Source: Diaporthe sp. PMI_573 (taxonomy: Eukaryota > Ascomycota > Sordariomycetes > Diaporthales > Diaporthaceae). Taken from it: a DNA stretch of 64,000 nt. Positions 35,414 to 46,330 of the stretch are shown here, piece by piece (positions within the stretch are counted from its first letter, which is position 1; every line of letters begins with the position of its first letter). The DNA is taken from assembly GCA_021399435.1 (NCBI GenBank), contig JAJTUP010000002.1:744001-808000 (forward strand). The letters are read 5' to 3'. The position numbers were made by a program, and so were the translations under genes. The notes under the pieces are model-generated. The model was not told where the DNA came from. It searched no databases and was given only the letters and a program-made list of their open reading frames with translations.

Positions 35414-36298
35414 ATGGGTTTCCTCCGGTCTCTTGTCTCACTCGTTGCCGCGGCTGCAGCCGTCAGCGCCAGCCCCGTTGAGCGCCGTGCCCCTATCGAC
35501 TCAGACAAGGTCGTTGGGTTCGCCGAGACTGTTCCCTCAGGCACGACGGGAAGCGTGTACCTGGCCTATAAGCCCTACCTCAAGGTCGTCAATGGCTGTG
35601 TCCCATTCCCAGCCGTGGACGCTGCCGGAAACACAAAGTGAGCCTCTCCTTTTCCCCCGGCCGGTTGGACCGGCGTCCTGCGATCGACAGGATCGACGCT
35701 GTCTTGCAGATCAATAATGCTGGGGGCTGGATCTAATCTACCTGCAGTGCCGGACTCAACCCGACAGGCGCATCAAACGGCCAGTGCTCAAGCAGCACGG
35801 GACAGGTCTACGTCCGCGGGACCACATCTAACGGCTACTATGGACTCATGTACTCATGGTATGCTGTCCCTTCCTGAATCACGTGTAATCATGGACAGAC
35901 TAACACTCTCCACTAGGTACATGCCCAAGGACTCTCCTTCTGACGGCCTAGGACACCGCCACGAATGGGAGGGCGTAGTCGTCTGGCTGAAGTCGGCGAC
36001 GTCCACGGCCGCGAGCAACGTCGCCGCTGTGTGCCCGTCGGCCCACGGAGAGTGGAACTGCGCAACGAGCGGGTACACCCTGTCAGGCACTAGGCCGCTG
36101 ATCGAGTACAAGAGCACCTGGCCGGTAAACCACCAGATGGGTCTCACGACGGCGGTCGGTGGCAGCCAGCCGTTGATTGCTTGGGAGAGCCTCCCGACTG
36201 CGGCTAGGAACGCCCTGGAGACAACAGACTTTGTGGCTGCGACGGTACCCTTCAAGGACTCCACATTCACTAACAACTTGGCTGCTGCTACCTTTTAA
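35414..36298 (+). CDS. Necrosis- and ethylene-inducing peptide 1-like protein (NLP, NPP1 family)
   Basis: 238 residues from exons 35414-35637, 35748-35858 and 35917-36298 (introns 110 and 58 nt). A signal peptide (MGFLRSLVSLVAAAAAVSA) and a likely Kex2 site (ERRA) precede the NPP1 domain. The family heptapeptide is present as GHRHEWE at about residues 124-130, with Glu in place of the usual Asp, a conservative change known among natural NLPs. Cysteines flank the N-terminal part as in type 1 NLPs. Family members bind glycosyl inositol phosphorylceramides of plant plasma membranes, and active ones cause leaf necrosis in eudicots; others are non-toxic and act at other stages. Activity cannot be told from sequence. 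The gene is complete, without stops or frameshifts, and supports a plant-associated lifestyle. Confidence 0.93.
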
Positions 36299-37044
36299 GA
36301 GGCTTGCTCACGGTTATGAGGTGGGCTCGTGTTAGTATCGAACCTATGTGATAGTGGCCAGTTTAACTCATTTACTAAGGCTGTATATATTAGTTTAATG
36401 CAGTAATATAAGGCTTATCTCATCTATGTTCCACGTGATTCGGATTGTTGAATGTCACTTGTTGCTCTTGTTGTGTCAGAACCTAGGGATAGACATGCGC
36501 AGGCACGCTTTCTGTGCCTTTTAAGTTGCTTGGGATGTCGTGCCTTGCTGGAATGACCCAGGTAAGCATCCCGTGGCAACAAGAAAAGATCGGTGTGCAG
36601 CAGGGCAATACTAACGTCATCAGCGTGGGTCGGAACTAAGGACTACCGTGGGTGGAGCATCAGGACGCAAATCTTGCATACTGGGAATCTAATCCTGGGG
36701 GCCAACAATCAGATCTGATCTGTTCTCATCTTGGGCCTTATGCGTACTCTGGAGCCAACAACGTGTAAGTGATACGATAACCATCATCATGAGCTCAGGT
36801 ATGCATAAGTACATACGGAACATGACTTGCATCGAAAAGGAATATAACTGCAGTGAATGCAATGGGCCGTGACGTCGGCGTCTGCCCAGACCGCCCCCGC
36901 CGGCTTAATAATTGCTCTCCGGGTATCGAAGGATCCACACCGATCCGGGTGGATTTCTAGGACTGTCCTTGTGATTCTTGACCTATTTGGCATAGTCTTA
37001 TCTCCTTCGCAAGGCAAACCCCCTTCTTCCTCTGTATCTACACC
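36299..37044. other. Intergenic region, no gene recognised
   Basis: About 750 bp, AT-rich in its first part. It contains the NLP 3' UTR and the promoter of the oxidoreductase gene. Confidence 0.6.
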
Positions 37045-38280
37045 ATGGGCAGCATATCTCAGCACACGGGACGCTGGGTCCTAGACTCTGCTCAAGAGGG
37101 CATCTCTTCTCTCCGCTATGAGCCGGACGCAACTTTCACGGCAGATCAGCTTGGGCTAGAGGAGGTTCTGGTCGAGATCCACGCGGCCTCTCTGAATTAC
37201 AGGGAGCTCGCGATCTGCAGGGTAAGCCGACGACTTCACTCAGACTCCAGGTTCCTGTGCCATTTAAAGCTCCACACAGAACTTGTCCCTGACCCGGAAA
37301 AAAGGGCAACCCATCCAGTGCTATTCCTCTCCCGGCTACCCCTGACGTGATCCCCGGCTCCGACGGCGCGGGCGTGGTGCTCGCCGTCGGCTCAGATGTG
37401 TCACAGTCCTCGCAGTGGTTGCAGCCCGGCGTGAAAGTCGTGACACACATGATCCCTCACATTGAAGACGACGCCTTGCCCAACCTCGAAGACGTCTGCT
37501 CCGGCCTCGGCCAGAAGCTTAATGGTACCCTGTGCCGACAGGTCATCCTGCACCATAGCGCTCTTGTCCCCATGCCGAAGCACATGAGCTTCGAGGAGGC
37601 CGCTACTCTGACGTGCTCTGGACTTACTGCTTGGAACGCGTTGATGGGCATGCCGGGCAGGGAGGTCAAGGAGGGAGATTGGGTCCTGGTGCAGGGCACG
37701 GGAGGTGTTAGTGTGGCAGCTCTGCAAGTAAGATCTGGCACCTCTGACATGCCTCAAGGTCGCTTGACGTGCTGAAATTCTCCAGATCGCATTGGCAGCC
37801 GGCGCCAACGTTGTCGCGATAACGAGCTCCGACGCAAAAGCAGACCGGCTACTCTCCCTCGGCGCCCGCCACGTCATCAACTACAGGAAACATTCGAACT
37901 GGGGCGAACTGGCCAGGGGTTTTACGCCGAAAGGTCGCGGCATTGACCACGTTGTCGACGTAGTCGGTGCCACGACCATGGCCGAGTCCCTGAGCGCAGT
38001 CCGGCTTCACGGCCTGATCACGGTCGCCGGGATGGTCGGGGGCTCCGGCGGTGGAGAGCAGACCCCAGATGTGATGAGCGCGCTGTGGAAGCTCTGTGTC
38101 TTTCGTGGTATCTATCTTGGATCTCGTTGTATGTTCAGGGACATGGTGCGTTTCCTGGAGCAGAAGGAGGTGAGGCCAGCCTTGGATGATGTTTCCTTCA
38201 GCTTGGAGGACGCGAAGAGCGCCTTTGAAAGACTGGAGAAGCAGCAACACTTCTCAAAGGTTGTGATCAAGACGGCTTGA
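37045..38280 (+). CDS. Zinc-independent medium-chain dehydrogenase/reductase (quinone-oxidoreductase type)
   Basis: 364 residues from exons 37045-37221, 37305-37727 and 37786-38280 (introns 83 and 58 nt), all phase 0. An N-terminal GroES-like fold (VLVEIHAASLNYRELAICR, then DVIPGSDGAGVVLAVG) is followed by the Rossmann fold with VQGTGGVSVAALQIALAAGA at about 188-207. The catalytic-zinc ligands and the structural-zinc cysteine cluster of alcohol dehydrogenases are absent, as in the quinone reductase and zeta-crystallin-like branch. Such enzymes use NADPH to reduce quinones or alpha,beta-unsaturated carbonyls; the substrate is unknown. The C-terminus (FSLEDAKSAFERLEKQQHFSKVVIK) is typical. It may work in detoxification with the GST-like gene downstream on the same strand. 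Confidence 0.9.
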
Positions 38281-39363
38281 TTTGGAAAATGGAGAATTCA
38301 CCAGACACCCGATACTTCATCTGGAAAATCAGTCTACGCCAGTTGGTGCAATGGAGTTCGGTGGTCACCGGCCATGTGCTCATATGAATTGATCCTGTGC
38401 ATAAATTGGAGTAAACTCCCACAGGAAACCATATCCGAGATTTTCGATTTTGGGTAGTACACTCCCATTCTAACAAATTTCACCTCATTGTCCATGATCA
38501 GGTATATTTGACAGTCTATTGAACTTAGCTGTCTTGCTTAAGTGGACGTCCATCTTGTAGCCCTGTCTGCTACCACTGAGGCACCCATGGTTTGTACTGG
38601 TGGTGGCCAGGTCAAATTCTAGTATGTCGCTATGCTAGATCAAGGACATCTGCTAGCAGGTCTCATGCTCGAGTAAAGCCCAGTAAAGCCCAATCAAGAA
38701 GGTCTGGCTGGCGCCGGTATTCATCACACTATCATAGGCCGTTGGACCTGTAACTGAAACTTGCTTTCCACATCAACTAGATTTGCAGCAGCTCTCCTGT
38801 GTGCGAGAGTGTGTGGACTGACAGCGCACCGCGCTGGATGAATGTCCTCCCACAACCGTGCGAGGTGCAGGCGTATGGCCGCTCGTTTGTGTGTAGTTAT
38901 CTGAGAGTGCCCCAGCAAGTGTGATTTTCTTTGAAGCTGTACAGTTGCAGTCAGTGAGCCGTTCTGATTATCGATCTGGAACGGGTGAAATGCTTGTTCA
39001 TTATCAATGTGATCCACGTTCTCGATGAGTTCTCTCGCATGAAGGTGGTGTGTGGGGATGAGGGGTCTGCGAGCTTTCGAGGGCAGCAAGGTGGGCGAAT
39101 GAGAAAGGAGTTCTGATCATGCGGTACTATTTGTCAGCACCGAGGAACAGATAGAAACTTAAAGGATTGGACGATTTCAAAGCATATGAAATCGCGAGAC
39201 AGATTTGGTCGCGATTCGGGAGCTCGGGGGCGGGGCCGAGCAGCGGAAACAACCGCACATAAAAGAGCCCAAATCAACAACCAACCTCTACGATCTTGAC
39301 AAGCTGTGACCGACTCGACATAACTACAATCAATATTAAGAACAGACTAATAAACCAGGAATA
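38281..39363. other. Intergenic region, no gene recognised
   Basis: About 1.1 kb. An ATAAAAG element at 39260-39266, about 100 nt before the next start codon, is a candidate TATA box. No coding exon supported. Confidence 0.55.
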
Positions 39364-40504
39364 ATGACTGATAAAGTGAGGCTTCCCAACTAGTGTCAAG
39401 AGCCATTAGCTAATGCCCACCAGCCCTATCAAAAGGACGGCCATTTCACCAGGCCCGCGAGCACTTTCCGGAATTTTATTTCCAATGCACCCGGCTCCAA
39501 GTATCCGCCAGAAGCAAATCGCTATGCTTTGTACTTATCGCCCGGCTGCCCGTGGGCGCACCGCACTCTCATCGTGCGCAAACTGAAGGGCCTTGAATCC
39601 ACCATTGACTTGTATCTCTTGCAAATGCACATGGGCCCGGAGGGCTGGCTCTTTGACGGAGAGGACCCTCTGCACCCAGGCTTCACCAAGATCAAGCAGC
39701 TATACGAGCACGCAGACCCCAACTTCAAGGGCCGCTATACGGTCCCGGTGCTATGGGACAAGAAGACGGATACCATGGTAAATAACGAAAGCTCCGAGAT
39801 CATCCGCATGTTCTACTCGGAGTTCGACGATCTTCTCCCGGAGGACCTGCGTGAGAGCACCAAGGAGAAAGTAGGCGGCGGCATCTTTCCCGAAAAGTTG
39901 AGGGATGAGATTGAGGAGATGAACGAGTGGGTGTACAACACAGTGAACAACGGCGTGTACAAGACCGGGTTTGCGACCAGCCAGGAGGCGTATGAGGCAA
40001 ATCTGTACCCCTTGTTTGAGTCCCTCGATCGGCTAGAGGGCATTCTGGCCAAGCACGGGAAGCCGTACTTGTTTGGCGACCATATCACAGAGGCAGATGT
40101 GCGGCTGTACACGTGAGTCTTAGTCTGTTCCTCACATGGCTTGCCATGCGCTGCGTTTCGGAACACTCCGCGGAATGCATCACTTCCGTCTCGGAAGCAA
40201 GTGACTAATACACCGCAGAACCCTGGTCAGATTCGATGTTGCATATCACAGCGTGTTTATGTGCAACCGAAAATCAATCCGCCACGACTACCCAAATCTC
40301 TATCTGTGGCTGCGCAGGCTGTACTGGGATCGGGACGAGAAGGGACAGGCCCGTGGGGCTTTCTACGAGACTACCGAGCCGTATTTGAAATACTACGGAG
40401 AGGGCTACGCTGCGGCAAGGAATAAGATTGTTTTCCAGGATAAGGTGCCTTTGATTGCGGCTGTTGGGCCGGCGGTTTTGATTGATCCTTTACCCTCGGC
40501 ATAA
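39364..40504 (+). CDS. Glutathione S-transferase, omega/xi type (glutathionyl-hydroquinone reductase-like, Ecm4/Gto)
   Basis: 328 residues from exons 39364-39375, 39424-40112 and 40219-40504. The first exon encodes only MTDK (12 nt), joined through a 48-nt intron with a GCTAATG branch site to [11 protein letters not shown], the conserved Ecm4-family N-terminus. The thioredoxin-like domain carries the catalytic cysteine (Cys46) in SPGCPWAHR, followed by VPVLWDKKT and [10 protein letters not shown], the glutathione-binding segment. The helical domain contains [22 protein letters not shown] and [13 protein letters not shown]. The family reduces glutathionyl-hydroquinones and mixed disulfides using glutathione, protecting against quinones and oxidants. 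Cytosolic location is expected, as no signal is visible. Confidence 0.93.
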
Positions 40505-40853
40505 AAGAGGGAATCGAACGGCTTTTCATAGCAGAACAAACATGATGCAGATAATGAAGAAAAGGTCTACCAATATCGGAAGCGCATCTCGTAGCCGTCA
40601 AACTAGATCTCACGTCATCAAGCTTGCACTTAGCATCCTTTCACAGACGCTCCAACCCTTGGCGATGGCTCACGGACTCTAAATGGCGGCGATCTTTGTC
40701 CTCTAAAGATAACCTGCTATAGGACTTCCTGTTGTGGAATGTCTGAACACTGGGGATCCAACCAGACCAGTGCATTCTCTAAATAAGTGGCCGCTATACC
40801 CTATCTATCATACTGTTAAGGAATCAATCTCTCGCCTATCTACCTCGCACCTA
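40505..40853. other. Short convergent intergenic region
   Basis: About 350 bp between two convergent genes, presumably both 3' UTRs. Nothing else seen. Confidence 0.7.
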
Positions 40854-41462
40854 TCAACGCATTTCCTTCTTCATGAACGAGGCCAGGAGGAGCTTCTGGG
40901 TACTAGTAGGCCGCCCCTCTCTCTCGGGATAGAGAGGTTCCTCTTTATAAGTCACGTAACCCATCCTCCCGTACCACTCCTCGTTGGTCTTACCCTTCGG
41001 GTTGGGCCACACTCCAGTGAGCTGGTTATACTCCAGCCGCATCTTCTCATCATCTGAGTACTTCCGGCTCAGTGTATCGATCAGGAGGGTCCTGCAGTTC
41101 TTAGAGCCGTACGGCTCCGTGGTCGCCATCTCCTCCACGGCCTGGAAGGCGGCGCGAGCGATGCCGCCGCCACGGTGTTCCGGTAGGACGAAGAGATCTG
41201 CGATCTTCAGGCTCGATGGATCTTCACTGACCTTGTCGAGCGAGATGTGGCCCACCCGCAGGTCGGGCTGTGCGGTCGGCTTGATCCAGAAGAGGGTTGT
41301 TGCTCGCGCCTCGGCTCTTTCCTTCCACGAGGCCATGTCACTTGGCCTAGTCTTCCAGCCGCATATCTTGCGCTGGCGGAGGAGCTCGTCGACCTGGGAT
41401 TGCTCACGGAGGTCTGCGGGCTCAAGGGTACAATTCCGCTGGGCTGGAGCTGTTGTCGACAT
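40854..41462 (-). CDS. GNAT-family N-acetyltransferase
   Basis: 202 residues, one exon, ATG at 41462. The core shows the GNAT order: a strand with GHISLDKV, the acetyl-CoA segment IADLFVLPEHRGGGIARAAF with R-G-G-G-I-A in the Q/R-x-x-G-x-G/A position (about residues 90-109), a following helix (FQAVEEMA) and, near the C-terminus, EEWYGRMGYVTY, the usual strand and Tyr region. The insertion between the last helix and strand (about 120-165, RTLLIDTLSRKYSDDEKM...) is characteristic of a fungal GNAT subgroup of unknown substrate. It should acetylate an amine on a small molecule or protein in the cytosol. Confidence 0.85.
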   Translation of the reverse strand: MSTTAPAQRNCTLEPADLREQSQVDELLRQRKICGWKTRPSDMASWKERAEARATTLFWIKPTAQPDLRVGHISLDKVSEDPSSLKIADLFVLPEHRGGGIARAAFQAVEEMATTEPYGSKNCRTLLIDTLSRKYSDDEKMRLEYNQLTGVWPNPKGKTNEEWYGRMGYVTYKEEPLYPEREGRPTSTQKLLLASFMKKEMR

Positions 41463-42146
41463 GGTAGTGATGGGCTTCTCCGGTGAGTCTTGGGGAAACT
41501 ACTAGGTAATGGTTTTGACTAGAAGCGTCCTCGACGAAAGCGAATTATCTTATAGGCGTGGGTGAAGCGCCCCGCGAAACTTGTTGCCAATGACGAGAGA
41601 ACGAACGGGAATATTGGTATAAGAACTCCAACCACATTTGTAAGTGTGGTAACGGAAAAGTGTCCAAAACTTTGATGCCCATTGGAGTTTTTGTAGTCCT
41701 AACTAATGAGTCATGAGACTGTCTCTGCCGAGGGTTGTCGGCGACTCACGAAGTGCGCTCGCCCCTATGTGGCCTAGCATCATTGTTTGTTTTATCACCA
41801 ATTGCAGAGCCTCCGCAATACTGCATGGATCGTATGAGTGGACAGAACAAACAGCAGCTTCAGGAATTTCGGACGTTGCTACGACATAAGCTGTAGGATC
41901 CAAAACTATACATAGCTGAAAAGAGCCAAGCTATTAGATCCTCGTGACCCTTTCTCTGGTGCCTAGTTTTGGCGCATGTGGCGTCTGATCATAGCAAGGG
42001 CGCAACGCGGGGTTCAGCTGAATTGGATGCAGTTGTCTGAGACCTGTTCTCATCGCAAACGACCAGCTTCGAATACTCATATCGTCTTTCCAAGCATTAG
42101 CCAAAACAGGTCCATTGGTTTTCGTCGCCAGCCTAGTACCGTGAAC
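41463..42146. other. Divergent promoter region
   Basis: About 680 bp between a GNAT gene (minus) and the GFA gene (plus). The frame of the GFA gene stays open upstream to 41976, but the extra residues lack family resemblance. Confidence 0.55.
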
Positions 42147-43316
42147 ATGGCAGACTCAGACGGACAAGTCCAAATCACAGCCCAGTGCCTCTGCAAACAG
42201 CACAAACACACCGCCGCGGTGCCACGCTCGTCTCTCCCCTTGAAAGCGACAGCATGCCACTGTACGTCATGCAGGAAGTGCACCGGCGCACTCTACAGCT
42301 CTGCCATTTTGAAATGGCCCGGCGATGACGGTGCGATCCGCGATTCTACTCTCAAGAGGTACGACTTCTCACAGCACCTCACGGTACTCTTCTGCGGGAC
42401 ATGCTCCAGTCCGATGTTCTTCGAAATGCACAGCGCGCCGAAGTCCGACTCCGAGGGTGCGCCAGCGAGCTATGGCGTTATGACTGGGGCGTTGTCCAAT
42501 GATGGGCCGGATGGCCTGGTGAGGATCGAGAATCACGTCTTCGTAGGAGATACCAAGGATGGCGGCATGAGCATGTTCATGCGGAAGCCCAATGGCGATG
42601 GCGTAGAAGCGAGGAGATGGATGGGTCTTACCTTTCAAAGCGAGGAAGTTGCCTTTGACTGGCCAGCAGGGTTGAGACCAGAGACCGAGATCCAGAATAA
42701 GGCTGCCGAGATCCCCATCCGCTGCCACTGTGGCGGTGTTGATCTGGTGTTCAAGCGGGAGAAGGCAGAGGAGGAGTTTATGACGAAGGCCAAATCGGAG
42801 CTACCATGGTTCGTCCATCCAGAGACGAAGAAGCTGATGGCTTCTATCGACCCGTGCGACTCCTGCAGGGTATCATCTGGCGTGGACTTTTGGACCTGGA
42901 CATTTGCCCTGCTCAGACACATTGGTTTCGCTTCCCAGACGAGCGGCAACAACTCCAGCTTCCCCGACGATACCGGAGATCTGAAGACAGCTGTTTCAAA
43001 GAAGGGTTCAGACCGAGATCCCAGGTTGGGCGCGCTGGAATATTTCGCCAGCTCAGAAGACGTGCAGCGATACTTCTGTTCGCGTTGCTCGGCCAGCGTG
43101 TTTTACGCCGTGGATGACAGACCCGACCTGGTCGATGTAGCGGTGGGCTTGTTTGACTCTGACGATGGTGCAAGAGCTGAGAGCCTGCTGTGTTGGTCGA
43201 TGGCGAGAAGCCTGCCAAAGTTTGCGTGGAGGGATGATATGTTGAACGGCTGGAGGAAGCAGTGGCTCCAGTCGGTTGAGGCTGAAGCCGAAGCGCATAG
43301 GAAGAACAGCAAATGA
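42147..43316 (+). CDS. Double GFA/CENP-V domain protein
   Basis: 389 residues in one exon. The ATG at 42147 was chosen because GFA homology starts at once (VQITAQCLCKQH), although the frame stays open 171 bases further upstream. Two Mss4-like zinc folds follow. GFA 1 (about 8-165) has CLCKQH, CHCTSCRKCTG and CGTCSSPMFF; GFA 2 (about 195-345) has CHCGGVDLVF, CDSCRVSSGVD and FCSRCSASVFY. These Cys sets match the structural and catalytic zinc ligands. The family was named for glutathione-dependent formaldehyde-activating enzyme; most fungal members have no assigned substrate, so a thiol- or aldehyde-linked role is inference. Tandem fusions occur in other ascomycetes. It lies head to head with the GNAT gene and convergent with the flavoprotein gene. 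Confidence 0.88.
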   Translation: MADSDGQVQITAQCLCKQHKHTAAVPRSSLPLKATACHCTSCRKCTGALYSSAILKWPGDDGAIRDSTLKRYDFSQHLTVLFCGTCSSPMFFEMHSAPKSDSEGAPASYGVMTGALSNDGPDGLVRIENHVFVGDTKDGGMSMFMRKPNGDGVEARRWMGLTFQSEEVAFDWPAGLRPETEIQNKAAEIPIRCHCGGVDLVFKREKAEEEFMTKAKSELPWFVHPETKKLMASIDPCDSCRVSSGVDFWTWTFALLRHIGFASQTSGNNSSFPDDTGDLKTAVSKKGSDRDPRLGALEYFASSEDVQRYFCSRCSASVFYAVDDRPDLVDVAVGLFDSDDGARAESLLCWSMARSLPKFAWRDDMLNGWRKQWLQSVEAEAEAHRKNSK

Positions 43317-43582
43317 TTCAAGTGTCCGTGACGATTTCATTGGGAAGCTTAAGACTGGCCATGGTGAGAAAAACTGCGATGTCTGTTGCAGGCACCAGTG
43401 GGACATGAAAGGGGGAAAAGCAAGCGTCACATAATTTCCCAGAGGAAGTGAGGTCGGGTGTATTTTTCTATGGTCTTTCGAGAAACACTCGTCTATTTGT
43501 TTCAGAGAAATCCGGTTTATGCCTGTTTTGAAAGTGGTGTGATTGAGCCTGGTCGCAACGCTCGTATATGTCTCAACTAGCC

Positions 43583-44672
43583 TCAGTTCCTCGTCGTCGC
43601 TTTCTCCGTCTGCAACTGGGTGATTAAACCACGGCCAGCCAGAGCACCGCCATAGATCGCATTAGGCACTATCCGTGTCTGCGAAGCTGCGTCTCCACAA
43701 GCGAATACACCCGACACGCTGGTCTCGTTGAATGGCAGGCTGACTTTGATTTCACCCTGCGAGCCTGTCTCGAGGCTGAGCTGCTTTGCAAAGGGCCCGT
43801 TGATTTCGATTGGTGGATGGTAAGCCTACGATTTGGGTAGTTCCCATTAGAATCGCCCTCTTGGCCCTTTTCTTTTTTCGGTACTTCATCGCATTGGACT
43901 CACCACATATGACTCTTCAAATTGTGTCCCGTCATCCAGCGTCACGAGGAGTTGCGATGTTTCGTCTGAGAGCATTCTGAGGCTCCTGATGCGACGGTTC
44001 TCGATAGTTACCCTTGACTCGAAATCCGGTCTCCAGCCTTTCGTTTGTACCTTGGAAGCGAAATCCTCGTCGCCGTTGGTGTAGATCCGCAGGCTCTTTG
44101 AGAGTTGCAGCGCGGTGTTCCCGATTTCCGAGACAGCTTCTATGCTGTCGAACATCCCAAAGGCAAACAGACCAGCGGAGTTACCGCCTTGATCTTCATG
44201 ACCGTGGCAGAAAAGATCCGGAAATCTGGATTCAAGTTAGCCTCGACGACCTTGTCTGTGGGTGCTCCACTTACACTCCTCGGCCCCAGCAAAAATCAAA
44301 ACCCTCAATCTGGGGCAGAACGTCCTTTACACCGGTCGCGATCACCACTCTTCTTCCCTCGTAAACGTGAGCCCATCCATCCGTGGCCTGAAAGTTGCCA
44401 TTCTCTAGTTTCTTGATTGTTTCGATGTATGCCCTCTTAAATTCGACCGTGTCGTAGCGTCTCAGTATGTCACCCTTGGCTCTCATCCTGTAGGACTCCG
44501 GTGCCAGATGGTCGGACCCTGGGACGCCGTACATGTGGTGGGCGCGTGCGTTGCGATAGACCCCCGAGTCAAACAAAATCCCGGTCCCCATTTGTCTTAC
44601 GATGGTGGATGCCACCGCTAATCCTGCCGGGCCACCCCCAACAATCAGGACATCGACAACCTTAGGAGCCAT
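43583..44672 (-). CDS. Thioredoxin-reductase-like flavoprotein (GliT-type fold) with altered CxxC
   Basis: 320 residues from exons 44672-44275, 44225-43904 and 43825-43583 (introns 49 and 78 nt; the first has a GGCTAAC branch site). FAD binding: IVGGGPAGLAVAS at 10-22, VIATGVKD near 115, and the C-terminal GVFACGDAASQTRIVPNAIYGG. The fold matches fungal thioredoxin-reductase-like enzymes such as GliT. In that family the redox site reads CxxC followed by HG (form FHCLFCHGYE). Here the aligned residues are FPDLFCHGHE, so the first cysteine is Asp136 while the second, Cys139, stays. The change lies 3 codons after the first splice junction; other acceptors do not restore a cysteine. Without the pair, normal dithiol chemistry is unlikely, so it may be a flavin oxidase or monooxygenase-like variant, or a losing copy. 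The frame is intact. Confidence 0.85.
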
Positions 44673-46330
44673 GTGGCAGGAGAATGTTCAGCGGTGTCAG
44701 CTAGGATGGGGAATGCTACTGGATAGAAGTGTGTGCCGGATGTTATCGTTCTGTCGCTCTGTTCGCCAGGTGTAAGCGTTGGACGCTTCATAGAGGCATC
44801 CATAGCGGTGGCACAAGACTTATATATCACCAGTTCCTGATCATGTGGAGAGCACAGTCAGCTCTTTTCGGACATGTCTTACGTTCGCTTCCCGAACTCC
44901 CTTCTGGATCAGTGACTCGGGTGATTCGCAACGGGGTGATTTTCGGTGACTTCCGGCGTCTGCCGAGTATCCTGATCCGCAAAATGCTAATGCGGGTTCA
45001 GCGGGCCGACCCCGCGCTCCGTCTCTAGACGCGACCGTGTCTCCGTATGCTCACGTTGGCTTTTTGGTTCACAGGAATTGCAGATCACCAAAGCGTGAGG
45101 TATGGCACATGTACTCAAAGATGCAACAAGTCACAAAATTCACCGAGGCAATACTGTGTTCCGGGTGCCGATTCGCCCGCTGTCGACTCACGACAGGTGA
45201 TTCCGGAATCCCCGGCTGACTGGCCTTCTCGTACAGAGCACCAACGGCACGTATGAAGTGACGCAGGGGTGCGCCACAGACCACAATAAATCGCGCAGGA
45301 AATCAGTGCAGCACAGCTACCCCCAACATGACGGCGTCCATATCATCAGTCGCTATTGATCTCATTTTCTCAGTATGTCCGACCAATACGTGCAGTCAGT
45401 AGTGACCGCTGGACCATGCAAATGGATTCCTTGCAGAACTCGGTCCAACATGGGGGTGGATCCTGCAATGTTGTCGCACACGGCAATGCGAAGAGAACAT
45501 AGGAGGAATAGCGTTGGTCCCCCTCAGCTTGGCCACTCCGTGAGTGACACCAAGCCTGTCAGGGTGATGATTGAGTGGTGCTGTGTAAAAGGTTCAGCAA
45601 TGGGACACAAAACAAGTTTCCTATTGGTGCTTTTAGCGGCCACGGACGCCTGGACGTGGCCATGTACTGTAAGCCGGGGTACACAACTTCTCTACTACTC
45701 AACTCATGTCCAGCAGCCGGTCCAATCCCACTTGGAAGCCAATGATCCTGTTTGTCGGACGAGAACAATCCGTCGCATTACTGATAAACTATATCCTCTT
45801 CCTCGAAGATATTCAGCGTCCTCAATTTGGTGCAGATGTTGCATCAGAGGGAGTACGACGTCGAGACTTTGGCGGAAGCACGTATCATGTAGCATGAAAC
45901 CATAACCAGCAGAACTTTCAACTCCATGAGGAAGTCCATAGGGCAGGAACTGTCCCCCGAAATGCAACAGCCGGCAGTGCCTTGAAGCGTTACTTGTGGA
46001 CCCATGGCAATGTTTGTTCTCGACCATTCAAATTAGATTCAACCTGTGTCAAGGATCGATTTTTCACTTTCCTGCTTCCACAGAAGCCTTTGGGCATAAA
46101 TGGTTACACTTTCTTGTCCACCGTAGCTTCCGCCCGCTCGGGAAGCATAAGCCTAAACAGCCGTGTAAAGTTTGGAGTGCCATGTGTGAGAGGTATCTGA
46201 TAAAAGGGGAGCACAGGGCCTACTGAGCTCGCTCGTTTCTCCCAGCTTAATTACTGATCTTCTCAGAGCAATCCTTTGCCCGAATATCAGATAACCAAGA
46301 AACGGGGCTTTTTGTCATCATTCTGGTAAA
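44673..46330. other. Intergenic region, no gene recognised
   Basis: About 1.7 kb. Overlapping short frames on both strands (for example 45375-45905 plus and 45704-46027 minus) have no recognisable content or splice context. Confidence 0.5.

Noticed and set aside
45704..46027. 107-codon minus-strand frame
   Set aside because: No family match, no promoter or splice sites; overlaps other chance frames.
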